NCBI GenBank assembly: GCA_026004435.1
Contig: BPJD01000002.1
Span: forward strand, 1-64,000
Direction of reading: 5' to 3'
Source of the DNA: Patescibacteria group bacterium
GTDB lineage: Bacteria; Patescibacteriota; Microgenomatia; UBA1406; GWC2-37-13
Length of the DNA stretch: 64,000 nucleotides
Below, in pieces: positions 35,823 through 44,770 of this stretch. The position numbers and the translations under genes are program-made. Each line of letters opens with the position of its first letter. Position 1 is the first letter of the stretch. The notes under the pieces were generated by a model. It saw only the letters and a list, made by a program, of their open reading frames with translations, searched no databases and had not been told where the DNA came from.

Positions 35823-36530
35823 ATGATTAAAGTTTTTTTAACAGAACCATCTGTTTTTTTAAAGTATTGTCTGGCAAAAGGATTGAAGGACTATTATATT
35901 ATTTTTGGACTGGTTTTTCTGTTATTGTTTTTAGTTTTTAGCTGGCTGGTTCATCTTGATTTATTAACTAAGTTAGATTGGTTTGCTTTATTTGCAGCTC
36001 AGAGCATTACTCCGGTTTCTTTTGATCTTTTTTTTTCTTTTTTGAGTGTTATCGGAAGTTTTGAGGTTTATACTTTAATTGCATTAATAAGTTTTGTTTA
36101 TTATAAAAAAATTATTCAGAGTTTTTATTTTTTTATTCTTTATGGACTTGGCCATATTATTGAGATTTTTAGTAAAAGCTTTATTCATCATCCCGGACCT
36201 GCGTCCGAGTTTTTAAGGTTTAATTTTCCTTTTCATTTGTTAAGTGCCAAGTTTCATCCGGGTTTTGCTTATCCTTCTGGTCATTCTATGAGGACTGTTT
36301 TTCTGGTTTTGTTGGTGATTTGGTGCTGTTTTTTTTATATTAAGTCAACTGGGTTAAGATTCACTATCGTTTTTTTATCTTTGTTATATATGTTAGCAGT
36401 GCTCTACAGTAGGGTTAGTTTGGCAGAGCATTGGTTAAGTGATGTTATAGGAGGCAGTTTGCTGGGTGTATCTTTGTCTTGTTTTATGTTTGCAGTTTTT
36501 AGTTTTTATGAAAAGCATTCAGATCATTAA
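35823..36530 (+). CDS. PAP2-family membrane phosphatase
   Basis: This 235-residue protein has about six membrane helices and the three-part PAP2 signature: KSFIHHPGP (like KxxxxxxRP, with His in place of Arg), YPSGHSMRT (PSGH) and SRVSLAEHWLSDVIGG (SRxxxxxHxxxD). Such enzymes dephosphorylate lipid phosphates such as undecaprenyl pyrophosphate or phosphatidic acid at the outer membrane face. The last 23 nt overlap the start of the next gene. Confidence 0.85.
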   Translation: MIKVFLTEPSVFLKYCLAKGLKDYYIIFGLVFLLLFLVFSWLVHLDLLTKLDWFALFAAQSITPVSFDLFFSFLSVIGSFEVYTLIALISFVYYKKIIQSFYFFILYGLGHIIEIFSKSFIHHPGPASEFLRFNFPFHLLSAKFHPGFAYPSGHSMRTVFLVLLVIWCCFFYIKSTGLRFTIVFLSLLYMLAVLYSRVSLAEHWLSDVIGGSLLGVSLSCFMFAVFSFYEKHSDH

Positions 36531-37356
36531 ATCAGACGGAAGCAAACAAAGGTATAAAAGACGCAAGCTAATTAAGTCTTTAATCAATTCCGGAGTTAAA
36601 AGAGATCTGGCTGACAAGATTGCTAAAGAGATTGAACAAAGGTTGTCTGGAGAAACTATAACTTCATCAGCCTTGTATCAACTGGCTTATGATCTTGTAA
36701 AAGAAAGGTCGTTTGGTCTGCATCTGAATTACAATTTAAAGACTGCTTTGTTTCGTCTTGGTCCTACAGGTTATCCGTTTGAAAAGTTCGTTGCCTCGGT
36801 TTTATCCAGTTATGGTTATAGTGTTGAAACAGATGTTGTTCTGCAGGGCAGTTGCGTGTCTCATGAGATTGATGTGTTGGCAGAGAAAAAAGACAAGGTG
36901 TTTTTTGTTGAGTCAAAGTTTCATAACTCAGCCAGCTCTAAAACCAATGTAAAAACTACATTGTATATTTATGCCCGTTATCTTGATCTTACTGAGAACT
37001 CTGAGAATACTAATAGGTGGTATGGCAAGGCTCTTAACCCCTGGATTTTTACTAATACAAAATTTACCCAAGATGCTGTAAAATATGCCCTTTGCAAGGG
37101 GTTCAGGCTGACTTCATGGAATTATCCTGAAAAGAATAATTTAGCCAAAATTATTGAGAGAAAATTTTTGCATCCTATAACTATTTTTTCCGATATAGAT
37201 GAATTTGTTTTTCAGCAAGCCTTTGCCAAAGGTGTTGTTACTTTAAAAGACTTTGTTGACAAGCCGGATTTAGCTCAAGAAGTCTTTGCAGACAAGTATG
37301 TGTCTCTAAAACTTCAGGTGCAGTCTTTATTGTCTTCTTTTAGCTCGCCTGTTTAA
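36508..37356 (+). CDS. ATP-cone domain fused to a PD-(D/E)XK nuclease-like domain
   Basis: This 282-residue protein has an N-terminal ATP-cone (about residues 1-85: IIKSDGSKQRYKRRKLIKSL). This nucleotide-sensing module is best known from NrdR and ribonucleotide reductases. The C-terminal domain begins with GPTGYPFEKFVASVLSSYGY and has HEIDVLAEKKDKVFFVESKF, the D...ExK core of Mrr-like restriction endonucleases. No methyltransferase lies nearby. A nucleotide-regulated nuclease is an inference. I chose the ATG at 36508, since the longer start has no conserved sequence; it still overlaps the PAP2 gene. Confidence 0.75.
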   Translation: MKSIQIIKSDGSKQRYKRRKLIKSLINSGVKRDLADKIAKEIEQRLSGETITSSALYQLAYDLVKERSFGLHLNYNLKTALFRLGPTGYPFEKFVASVLSSYGYSVETDVVLQGSCVSHEIDVLAEKKDKVFFVESKFHNSASSKTNVKTTLYIYARYLDLTENSENTNRWYGKALNPWIFTNTKFTQDAVKYALCKGFRLTSWNYPEKNNLAKIIERKFLHPITIFSDIDEFVFQQAFAKGVVTLKDFVDKPDLAQEVFADKYVSLKLQVQSLLSSFSSPV

Positions 37357-38540
37357 AATCCTAGAGCAGAGATGCCGGGCAGACTGCCTTTTTCAATAAA
37401 CTCCAGCATTGCTCCTCCTCCGGTTGAGATATGATCTATTTTGTCAAGATACTCCTTTTTTGATATAGCCGCTAAAGTGTCTCCACCGCCGACAATAGTA
37501 ACAGCTGGTGTGTTTTCACAGATTGAGTAATAGATAAAGTCAGTTCCTTGTCTGTAGTTTGGGTTTTCTATATAACCTACAGGCCCGTTCCAGACAATAG
37601 TTTTTGACTGCATTATTATTGATCCAAATTTAGCCTTTGTTTCTGGTCCTATATCTAAAATAGATCTTGTCTCAGTAGGTTTTATTTGTTCTATTTTAAC
37701 TACTTCTCCAGCTGTCTTGCTGTCATCTGGAAAACCTAGAACAACATCTTCAGGCAGAATAATTGCTGTTCTAGTTTTGGCTGATTTAAACAGTATTTTT
37801 CTTGCTGTCTCTACAAAGTCATACTCATACAGGCTTTTGCCTATCTTAAGTCCTTGGGCAGACAGAAAGGTGTTGGCAATGCCTCCTCCGATAAGCAGAT
37901 AGTCAGAGATCTCCAGTAGTTTGTCTATAAGCATAATCTTCGTTGAGATCTTTGCTCCTCCTAAGATGGCTGTAAAAGGTTTGTGTTTTTCTGTAAAGAC
38001 ATACTTGTTTATTGTTTCAATTTCTTTTTTTAAAAGCAGACCGCCGTATGAGGGCAGGTACTCTGTAACTCCAACAGTTGATGCATTGACTCTGTGGCTT
38101 ACGCCAAAAGCATCATTGACATAAACATCTGCCAGTTCTGCCAATTTCTTGCTGAAACCAGGATCGTTGTTTGACTCTCCTTTGTAGAATCTAATATTTT
38201 CAAGTACATAAATTGTTGGTTCTTTTTGATGTTTTATTTTATTTTTTTCTGTTAGAAAATCATTGATAAGCTCAATATTGGTATTAGGCAGATACTCTTT
38301 TAACCTTTCTACTACTGGTTTTAGTGAGTATTTAGGGTCTCGTTTTTCCGGTCTATCAAGGTGGGATACCAGAATAATTGTATTGTTTCTTCTTAACAGA
38401 TGCTCAATAGTCTCAAGACTCTGCTTAATTCTATAATCATCTGCTATTTGAAAGTCTTTAGTAAGCGTTACATTAAAATCTACTCTAAGCAAGACTTTTT
38501 TGTTTGAGATGTCTGTTTGGTCAATATATTGTACTGCCAT
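37353..38540 (-). CDS. pgk: Phosphoglycerate kinase
   Basis: The enzyme interconverts 1,3-bisphosphoglycerate and 3-phosphoglycerate with ADP/ATP. The length of 395 residues is normal. Motifs are KVLLRVDFNVTL, LVSHLDRPEK, LENIRFYKGE, VNDAFGVSHR, AILGGAKISTK and the C-terminal GGGDTLAAI and STGGGAMLEFIEKG. It is the last gene of the fba-fbp-gap-pgk set, 24 bp after gap. Its end overlaps the end of the convergent nuclease gene by 4 nt. Confidence 0.96.
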   Translation of the reverse strand: MAVQYIDQTDISNKKVLLRVDFNVTLTKDFQIADDYRIKQSLETIEHLLRRNNTIILVSHLDRPEKRDPKYSLKPVVERLKEYLPNTNIELINDFLTEKNKIKHQKEPTIYVLENIRFYKGESNNDPGFSKKLAELADVYVNDAFGVSHRVNASTVGVTEYLPSYGGLLLKKEIETINKYVFTEKHKPFTAILGGAKISTKIMLIDKLLEISDYLLIGGGIANTFLSAQGLKIGKSLYEYDFVETARKILFKSAKTRTAIILPEDVVLGFPDDSKTAGEVVKIEQIKPTETRSILDIGPETKAKFGSIIMQSKTIVWNGPVGYIENPNYRQGTDFIYYSICENTPAVTIVGGGDTLAAISKKEYLDKIDHISTGGGAMLEFIEKGSLPGISALGF

Positions 38541-38564
38541 AGTTGCTAAAACTTCATAAAACTG

Positions 38565-39578
38565 TTATAACGATTGAGCTAATCTGTCTACGAGCTCAAC
38601 TAAACGGTTGGAATAGCCCCACTCATTGTCGTACCAGCCGCAGATTGTTATCTGAGTTTGGTCAACAACTTTGGTGTAATTGGCATCAAAGATCGACGAG
38701 TAGGATGAGCCTATGTAATCGCTTGAGACTAAAGGTTTATCCTCATACTTGAGTATGCCTGCAAGTGTTGTCTCTGATAAAGTTTTGAATGTCTGGTTAA
38801 CTTCTTCAACAGTTGTTGGTTTTTCAACCTCTGCTGTTATGATTGTAAATGACACTGTTGGTACAGGTACTCTAACTGCCATGCCATCAATTTTTCCTTT
38901 AAGGTGGGGTAGTGTTTTGACTACAGCCTCGGCTGCTCCTGTTGTTGTAGGTACGATGTTTAGACCTGCGGCCCTTGATCTTGTTGCGTCTTTGCCGGCA
39001 TCATCAAGCAATGGTTGAGTTGAGGTATAAGCATGGGCAGTTACTAAAAAGCCTTTTTTTACCTTAAAGTTCAAATCAAGTCCTAAAAAAAGAGGCGAGG
39101 CAGAGTTGGTTGTGCAGGAAGCATTGGAGATGATTTGGTAATTATTTTCCAGCTCTTTATCATTAACGCCTAAAACTATATGAGGTGTCTCGTTATCTTT
39201 TGCAGGAGCTGATAAAACTACCTTCTGCACAGTTCCGTGAAGGTGTCCTTTTAAAGCTTCAGATGTTGTAAATGCTCCTGTGGCATCAACCACTATCTGA
39301 ACATTATGTTCTTGCCAAGGAATTTCATTAGGATTAGAGTAATTATACGCAGTTATAGCATTTCCATCTACAATAATCTTATTATCTTCAACAGTTACTT
39401 CTTTATCGTAGGTCCTGTAGACAGAGTCGTATTTTAGCAGATAGGCAAGTTCTTTAGCCTGACTTTTTCTTGTGTTTACAGCTGTAATTTGAAAATTGTA
39501 ATTGCCAGAAAAAGCAATTCTGGCAAAGGCTCTGCCGATTCTGCCAAATCCATTAAGACCAACATTAATTTTTTTCAT
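38565..39578 (-). CDS. gap: Glyceraldehyde-3-phosphate dehydrogenase
   Basis: The 337-residue enzyme oxidises glyceraldehyde-3-phosphate. It has the NAD-binding NGFGRIGRAFARI, the catalytic SNASCTTNSASPL (Cys), TAHAYTSTQPLLD, TGAAEAVVKTLP and the C-terminal WYDNEWGYSNR. It lies between fbp and pgk, with 24 bp to pgk and 17 bp to fbp, so it is part of one operon. Confidence 0.96.
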   Translation of the reverse strand: MKKINVGLNGFGRIGRAFARIAFSGNYNFQITAVNTRKSQAKELAYLLKYDSVYRTYDKEVTVEDNKIIVDGNAITAYNYSNPNEIPWQEHNVQIVVDATGAFTTSEALKGHLHGTVQKVVLSAPAKDNETPHIVLGVNDKELENNYQIISNASCTTNSASPLFLGLDLNFKVKKGFLVTAHAYTSTQPLLDDAGKDATRSRAAGLNIVPTTTGAAEAVVKTLPHLKGKIDGMAVRVPVPTVSFTIITAEVEKPTTVEEVNQTFKTLSETTLAGILKYEDKPLVSSDYIGSSYSSIFDANYTKVVDQTQITICGWYDNEWGYSNRLVELVDRLAQSL

Positions 39579-39595
39579 AGTTTTTTAAGTTGAAA

Positions 39596-40546
39596 CTAAT
39601 AATAATTTAACTCCTTGATACTTCCTGCCATAAAATCTGCTTTGTTATGAACTGTTTTGTTTGATAATTTTATTTTAGTTGCTGATGTTTTGACTTTACC
39701 TCCTAATTTATTAATTATAAAGCTAAAAGGCAGAATCTCAAAAACTACTCTAAGTTTGCCTGTTTGATTGGTTTTAGTAAAAGGATAAAGAAAAACACCT
39801 CCTTGGAGAATTGTTCTGTGCATATCAGCAACAAGAGTGCCTACATATCTTAAGCTGTATTTTTGTTGTTTTAGCTTATTAAGGTATGTCTTGTCTTTGT
39901 CATAAAAATCATTAATATAAGCCTCATTGACACTGTAGTCTGTTCCTTTATCAGGCAGTTTTAAGTTTTCTTTAGCAAGAAAAAAATTGCCTGTGGCAGA
40001 GTCAAGCAGAAAAAGTGCAGACCTTACCTTGTCAACATACAAAAGCACTGTGGCTGAGCTGTATAGACAGTAGCCTGCGCAGACTATGTTTCCAGTTGAA
40101 AGCTGATTGTCTTTTGTCTTTTTATATAGGCAAAAAATGCTTCCGGAGGGCAGGTGAATCTGAGATTGTTTTGAGCCGTCAATTGGATCTATACTGAGTA
40201 TATAGCTTGAGTCTTTGTTAAGATAAGTAATTGTTTCGTCTTCTTCTGAAGCAAAAGCATAGAGCAGTTTGCTGTTTTTGAAGGCCTTGCCAAAGACTGA
40301 GTTGGCAAAAACATCAAGTTTTGCCATAAGGTCGCCTGAGGCATTAAGGCTGGTGTTATAACCTAACAGGTCGGCTAAACCTATGTTTCTTACATACCCT
40401 GAGATAGTTTTGCAGCAGTCTTGAATATAATTTAGAATCAGCGAATAGTTCCCTTTGGTTTTAGTTAAAGGCTCTTGGTTTAAAAGCAAAAACTCATTAA
40501 AACTTGTTAGTTTGTGTTGTTGAGTTGCAAACATCTTTTTAGGCAA
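39596..40546 (-). CDS. fbp: Class I fructose-1,6-bisphosphatase
   Basis: The 316-residue enzyme removes the C1 phosphate from fructose-1,6-bisphosphate. Visible motifs are LDVFAN, the metal-binding [20 protein letters not shown], and [20 protein letters not shown] with the AMP/substrate-site residues. [16 protein letters not shown] is at the C-terminus. Its presence beside the aldolase gene points to a gluconeogenic flow toward hexose phosphates. It overlaps the aldolase gene by 8 nt. Confidence 0.9.
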   Translation of the reverse strand: MPKKMFATQQHKLTSFNEFLLLNQEPLTKTKGNYSLILNYIQDCCKTISGYVRNIGLADLLGYNTSLNASGDLMAKLDVFANSVFGKAFKNSKLLYAFASEEDETITYLNKDSSYILSIDPIDGSKQSQIHLPSGSIFCLYKKTKDNQLSTGNIVCAGYCLYSSATVLLYVDKVRSALFLLDSATGNFFLAKENLKLPDKGTDYSVNEAYINDFYDKDKTYLNKLKQQKYSLRYVGTLVADMHRTILQGGVFLYPFTKTNQTGKLRVVFEILPFSFIINKLGGKVKTSATKIKLSNKTVHNKADFMAGSIKELNYY

Positions 40547-41600
40547 TTGTTATTTTTTTCTCCAGATAAACATCCTGAATAGCATTAAGAATCTTAATTC
40601 CTTCTGCCAATGGTTTTTGAAAGACCTTCCTGCCTGAGATTAACCCCATTCCGCCTGCTCTTTTATTAATAACAGCTGTTCTTACAGCTTCTGCTAAATC
40701 GCTTTCACCAGAAGCTCCTCCGGAGTTGATTAAGCCGATCTTTCCCATATAGCAGTTAGCTACCTGCCATCTGACTAAATCAATTGGATGATCAGTTGTT
40801 AATTTCTCATAAACTAAAGGATCTGTTTTGCCGAAGTTCAAAGCAGTGTAGCCATTATTTTTGTCTGCTTGTTTTTGTTTTATAATATCAGCCTCAATTG
40901 TAGCTGATAAATAATTTGCCTGTCCTGTAAGATCAGCTGATGTATGATAGTCCTGATCATCTTTTACAAATGCTTTGTTTCTTAAATAAGCCCAGAGAAT
41001 AGTTGCCATACCAAGCTCGTGGGCATACTCAAAGGCTTCTGACACTTCCTGTATCTGTCTTCTGCTTTCAGCTGAACCAAAGTAAATAGTTGCTCCTACT
41101 GCAGCTGCTCCTAAGTTATAAGCTTGGTCGATGCTGGCAAATAATGTCTGGTTATGGACATTAGGATAAGACAAAAGCTCATTATGATTTATCTTGACAA
41201 TAAAAGGAATTTTATGGGCAAACTTTCTAGAGACTAGTCCTAAAACTCCAAGAGTTGAGGCAACAGCATTACAGCCACCTTCAATAGCCAACTTGACTAT
41301 GTTTTCAGGATCAAAGTAATCAATGTTTTTGGCAAAGGCAGATGCGCCTGAGTGTTCAACTCCTTGATCTACAGGCAGAATAGATAAATAACCAGTGTTT
41401 TTTAATCTACCGTGACTAAAAATTCTTTGTAGATTGGTTAAAACTCGGCTGTTTCTGTCAGATAAGCCAAAAACTTGATCTACAAAATCTGGGTTGGGCA
41501 GAGTTAATTTTTCTTTAGGTATTGTTGTGCAGGTGTGGTTGAGTAACTTGTCTGTTTCTGAACCTAAGTAGGACTCAATATGAGAAAAAATATCTGTCAT
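40539..41600 (-). CDS. fbaB: Class I fructose-bisphosphate aldolase (FbaB/DhnA type)
   Basis: The 353-residue Schiff-base aldolase joins or splits triose phosphates. It has [37 protein letters not shown] (candidate active-site Lys region) and [12 protein letters not shown], the phosphate-binding loop. It is the first gene of the fbaB-fbp-gap-pgk operon and overlaps fbp. A good promoter lies about 70 bp upstream on the same strand. Confidence 0.93.
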   Translation of the reverse strand: MTDIFSHIESYLGSETDKLLNHTCTTIPKEKLTLPNPDFVDQVFGLSDRNSRVLTNLQRIFSHGRLKNTGYLSILPVDQGVEHSGASAFAKNIDYFDPENIVKLAIEGGCNAVASTLGVLGLVSRKFAHKIPFIVKINHNELLSYPNVHNQTLFASIDQAYNLGAAAVGATIYFGSAESRRQIQEVSEAFEYAHELGMATILWAYLRNKAFVKDDQDYHTSADLTGQANYLSATIEADIIKQKQADKNNGYTALNFGKTDPLVYEKLTTDHPIDLVRWQVANCYMGKIGLINSGGASGESDLAEAVRTAVINKRAGGMGLISGRKVFQKPLAEGIKILNAIQDVYLEKKITIA

Positions 41601-41666
41601 AGTTTGTATATTAATTTTTAATAACTAAATCTTAAACTTAATTTTTTAAAATTACAACTATCATAC

Positions 41667-41694
41667 ATTATCATACTTTTATTGGAGTTGTCAA
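41667..41694 (-). promoter_or_regulatory. Promoter of the fbaB-fbp-gap-pgk operon
   Basis: On the minus strand, TTGACA (41694-41689), a 16-nt spacer and GATAAT (41672-41667) give a leader of about 60 nt. Confidence 0.65.
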
Positions 41695-41708
41695 GGGTTA
41701 AATCTTAA

Positions 41709-41737
41709 TTGACAAAATAAGTTTTTTCACCTAAAAT
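41709..41737 (+). promoter_or_regulatory. Promoter of the membrane-protein/trmD pair
   Basis: TTGACA (41709-41714), a 17-nt spacer and TAAAAT (41732-41737) lie 11 nt before the ATG at 41749, so the leader would be very short. Confidence 0.65.
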
Positions 41738-41748
41738 TATAGAACAAG

Positions 41749-42021
41749 ATGGATTTTAGTAATGCTTTTTTAGCAGGCATTTTAGGCGGGCTGATCAGAG
41801 GAGTTGTTGGAATTGTTAAGTATTTTGAGAAGAACCAGAAGAACAGTAAAATCAACTGGTGGTATCTTTTTTTCTCTCTTTTTACTGCGGGTTTGGTTGG
41901 GGGGTTTGCAGGAGTTTTTGCTAATCACAGCTGGGAGTTTGCTTTTTTAGCAGGCTACGCTGGTACAGATTTTCTTGAAGGTCTTTATAAAATAAGGTTA
42001 CAGCAAAAATTCGAGATTTAG
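41749..42021 (+). CDS. Small membrane protein upstream of trmD
   Basis: This 90-residue protein has two hydrophobic Gly-rich segments (about residues 7-23 and 42-70), with AGILGGLIRGVVGIVKYF in the first. The family is not recognised. It is 5 bp before trmD and shares its promoter. Confidence 0.55.
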   Translation: MDFSNAFLAGILGGLIRGVVGIVKYFEKNQKNSKINWWYLFFSLFTAGLVGGFAGVFANHSWEFAFLAGYAGTDFLEGLYKIRLQQKFEI

Positions 42022-42026
42022 CATTT

Positions 42027-42782
42027 ATGCGTTTTACTGTTATAACTCTTTTCCCAGAAATTATTGCTAACTTTACTAAGTTTAGTGTGTTAGGAAGAGC
42101 TCTTGACTCAGGTTTGCTTGAGTTAAATCTAGTTCAGTTAAGAGAGTTTGCCAAAGATAAGCACAGAACAGTAGATGATGCGCCTTATGGTGGAGGAGCA
42201 GGAATGGTAATTAAACCAGATATTGTTTTTGAGGCTCTGCAGTCAGCAAAATTGGGTTTAGATAAAGAAAAGACAGTTTTGTTGTCTCCAGCTGGATACA
42301 GATTTGATCAAAGCAAGGCAAAGGAGTTTTCAGGGCTTGAGCATTTAATTCTAATCTCAAGCAATTATGAAGGAGTTGATGCTAGAGTAGAAAAATATGT
42401 TGATGAAACTGTTTCTATTGGAGATTATGTTTTGTCCAATGGAGAGCTGGCTGCTGCTGTTGTTATTGATGCTGTATCAAGGTTGGTTCCCGGAGTTTTA
42501 GGCAATAGTTCTTCCTCTGATTATGACTCATTTTTTGAGGTTGAGGTAGCTGAGTTAATAAATATAATTGGCAAGAATACAGTATTGAAAAAACTGCAGG
42601 CTAAAGGAGTGACTAGGGTTAAACTGTTAGATTACCCCAGCTTTACAAGGCCTCAGGAGTTTAGGGGAGATAAGGTCCCTGAGGTGTTGTTGTCTGGAAA
42701 TCATTTAGAAATTAAAAGATGGCGGGTTAAGCAAGCTTTTTTAAGAACTGTAAAGATAAGGCCTGATCTTTTAGGTTTGTAG
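42027..42782 (+). CDS. trmD: tRNA (guanine-N1)-methyltransferase TrmD
   Basis: The enzyme makes m1G37 in tRNAs with G36 and prevents frameshifting. It has 251 residues. The SPOUT trefoil-knot motifs are clear: VDDAPYGGGAGMVIKPDI, SSNYEGVDARV, VSIGDYVLSNGELAA and YPSFTRPQEFRG...VPEVLLSGNH. Its 3' end overlaps the convergent glycosyltransferase by 12 nt. Confidence 0.96.
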   Translation: MRFTVITLFPEIIANFTKFSVLGRALDSGLLELNLVQLREFAKDKHRTVDDAPYGGGAGMVIKPDIVFEALQSAKLGLDKEKTVLLSPAGYRFDQSKAKEFSGLEHLILISSNYEGVDARVEKYVDETVSIGDYVLSNGELAAAVVIDAVSRLVPGVLGNSSSSDYDSFFEVEVAELINIIGKNTVLKKLQAKGVTRVKLLDYPSFTRPQEFRGDKVPEVLLSGNHLEIKRWRVKQAFLRTVKIRPDLLGL

Positions 42783-43883
42783 CTTTTTTGAGATTAGTTC
42801 TAATATGTTTTGTTTGAAATTGTCAAAGCTAAACTTTTCAGCTGTTTTTCTGGCATTAAGTTTCATCTGGGTTAACTTATCTTTGTTTAGTGTCTGAAAG
42901 GCTTTTATTTGTTCAATTAAAGACTCTGGCTCAAGTTTTTCAAAAAATAAACCGTTATGATTATGAATTAAGTATTCTTTTACGCCTCCTGATTTGTAGG
43001 CTATAACTGGCAGAGATCTTCCTAGAGCCTCAACTGGTGCAATGCCAAACTCTTCGTCTTGGCTGGCAAAAACAAAGGCTTTAGCATTTTCATATAAAGA
43101 TTCCAGTTGCTTGTCTGAGACATTGCCTGCAAAAACGATATTGTTTTTGGCTAAAGATTTTAAGTACTTTAGATCTTTTCCTATGCCTACTATGATTAGG
43201 TTTAGTTGAAGTTTGTTAAAGGCTTTAATAATTAGATCAATGTTTTTTGCTTTAGCTAACCTTGATACAGTAAGGTAATAGTCTTCGGTTTTTGAAGCAT
43301 TAAGTTTAGTTGGTATGTTAACTGGTGGGTAGATTACTTCAGACTCTCTGCGATAGAACTTGGCTATACGCAGTTGAGTTTCACGAGAGTTTGCTATTAA
43401 TATATCTGGCCTTTGAGAGGCAAGAAAGTCATACTGTCTTAAGAATTGGTTGACGATTAATCCATAAACTTTTACCACAGCGTATTTTTGCCAGTTTATA
43501 GCTGTTTGGTAATAATAAAGAAATCTTGGAGGGTGGTGGATATAGGAAATATGTAGTGTTTGAGGCTTTGTAATTATGCCTTTGCACATCCAAGATCCTG
43601 TTGATGAGATGACCAAATCATACTCTGAAAAATCAAAGCTTTCCCAGATTAAGGGTGTTAGAAATCTTAGGGGTGAGTAGTAATACTTTAGAATTGGCAG
43701 TCTGCCAAACCATGATTCAGTAATGTTTAGATCCTTAAACAAGTTTTTATGCTTGCCTAATCTGTTTAAGTCTGCTGTTGAGGTATAGATGTCTGCTTTA
43801 GGAAAAATCTTGATTAAGGCACATAACACTCTTTCTGCGCCGCCAAACTCTAGCAATTGGTCATGAACTATTGCTGTTTTCAT
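42771..43883 (-). CDS. Family 4 glycosyltransferase
   Basis: This 370-residue GT-B-fold enzyme starts IVHDQLLEFGGAERVLCALI, typical of GT4. It has the C-terminal donor-site motif VFASQDEEFGIAPVEALGRSLPVIAYKSGGVKEYL (E..G...E). It is soluble or peripheral, with no membrane helix. The substrate is unknown; it is likely part of surface glycan synthesis. It is divergent from tatD, with 17 bp between the start codons. Confidence 0.9.
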   Translation of the reverse strand: MKTAIVHDQLLEFGGAERVLCALIKIFPKADIYTSTADLNRLGKHKNLFKDLNITESWFGRLPILKYYYSPLRFLTPLIWESFDFSEYDLVISSTGSWMCKGIITKPQTLHISYIHHPPRFLYYYQTAINWQKYAVVKVYGLIVNQFLRQYDFLASQRPDILIANSRETQLRIAKFYRRESEVIYPPVNIPTKLNASKTEDYYLTVSRLAKAKNIDLIIKAFNKLQLNLIIVGIGKDLKYLKSLAKNNIVFAGNVSDKQLESLYENAKAFVFASQDEEFGIAPVEALGRSLPVIAYKSGGVKEYLIHNHNGLFFEKLEPESLIEQIKAFQTLNKDKLTQMKLNARKTAEKFSFDNFKQNILELISKKLQT

Positions 43884-43887
43884 AAAG

Positions 43888-43893
43888 TATAAT
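43888..43893 (+). promoter_or_regulatory. -10 element of tatD (leaderless)
   Basis: A perfect TATAAT lies 7 nt before the ATG at 43901. The -35 is weak (TGAACT, 43864-43869). The mRNA would start at or beside the start codon. Confidence 0.5.
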
Positions 43894-43900
43894 TATATCT

Positions 43901-44731
43901 ATGTTTGACACGCATTGCCATCTTAACTTCAAAGTCTTTAGTAATAACTTAGATCAAGTAATTAAAGAATCTGCAGACTATGGGGTTAGGTATTTTATGA
44001 TTCCCGGCACTGATGAGCAAACCAGCAGACAAGCAGTGCAAATAAGTTTAAAGTATAAAAATGCATATTGTTCTGTAGGTTTGCATCCGCACCATATCTA
44101 CAATCTTGTTCAAAAAAATATTGGTATTGCAGAAGCTGATGTTATAGGATTTATAACTGAGCTTTCTGAGTTTGATTCTGTCAAGGCTATAGGAGAGATT
44201 GGGTTTGACAAGCATTTATATAAAAAAACCAAGTATCAAGATTATAAAGTAACTGAAAAATTTTTAGTTTATCAAAAAGTTTTGTTTGAGAGACAGTTAA
44301 GGTTAAGTCTGCAGTTAAGCAAAAGTTTAATTATTCATTGCAGAGAAGCAGAGGAGGATCTGCTTGAAGCTTTAGCTTCTTTGTGGGACAAAAAATTAGA
44401 AAAGCAGATTGTTTTTCACTGTTGCCCTGCAAGCAAAGATCTGCTTGATTTTGCTATTGAGCACAGAGTCTTTATAGGTGTTGATGGAGATGTTACCTAT
44501 GATCCTAGAAAACAGGCATTTATAAAAAAAGTTCCTTTGGATCTGCTTGTAATAGAAACAGACTCTCCTTTTATCACACCAGAGCCTGTAAGATCACAGG
44601 TTAGGTTTCCTAATACACCTGCAAATTTGATTCACATTGCCAAAATCTGCGCTTATTTAAAAGATATAAAACTTGAAAAATTAATTGAGATTACTACAGA
44701 GAATGGATTAACTCTATTTAACATTAATTAA
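43901..44731 (+). CDS. tatD: TatD-family metal-dependent deoxyribonuclease
   Basis: This 276-residue TIM-barrel hydrolase has the metal-site motifs FDTHCHLN, VGLHPHH, GEIGFDKH, IIHCREAEEDL, VFHCC and VIETDSPFITPEP. TatD proteins are 3'-5' exonucleases active on damaged DNA. It runs toward the CRISPR array, and its stop is 39 bp from the distal end of the array. Confidence 0.92.
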   Translation: MFDTHCHLNFKVFSNNLDQVIKESADYGVRYFMIPGTDEQTSRQAVQISLKYKNAYCSVGLHPHHIYNLVQKNIGIAEADVIGFITELSEFDSVKAIGEIGFDKHLYKKTKYQDYKVTEKFLVYQKVLFERQLRLSLQLSKSLIIHCREAEEDLLEALASLWDKKLEKQIVFHCCPASKDLLDFAIEHRVFIGVDGDVTYDPRKQAFIKKVPLDLLVIETDSPFITPEPVRSQVRFPNTPANLIHIAKICAYLKDIKLEKLIEITTENGLTLFNIN

Positions 44732-44770
44732 ATTTTTTTATTTTGGTCTTTAATTTGATAGTTTAATTAG

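Noticed and set aside
44732-44770. Leader of the CRISPR array on the tatD side
   Set aside because: It is only 39 bp long, with no convincing promoter pointing into the array; the 91-bp gap on the cas1 side has one.
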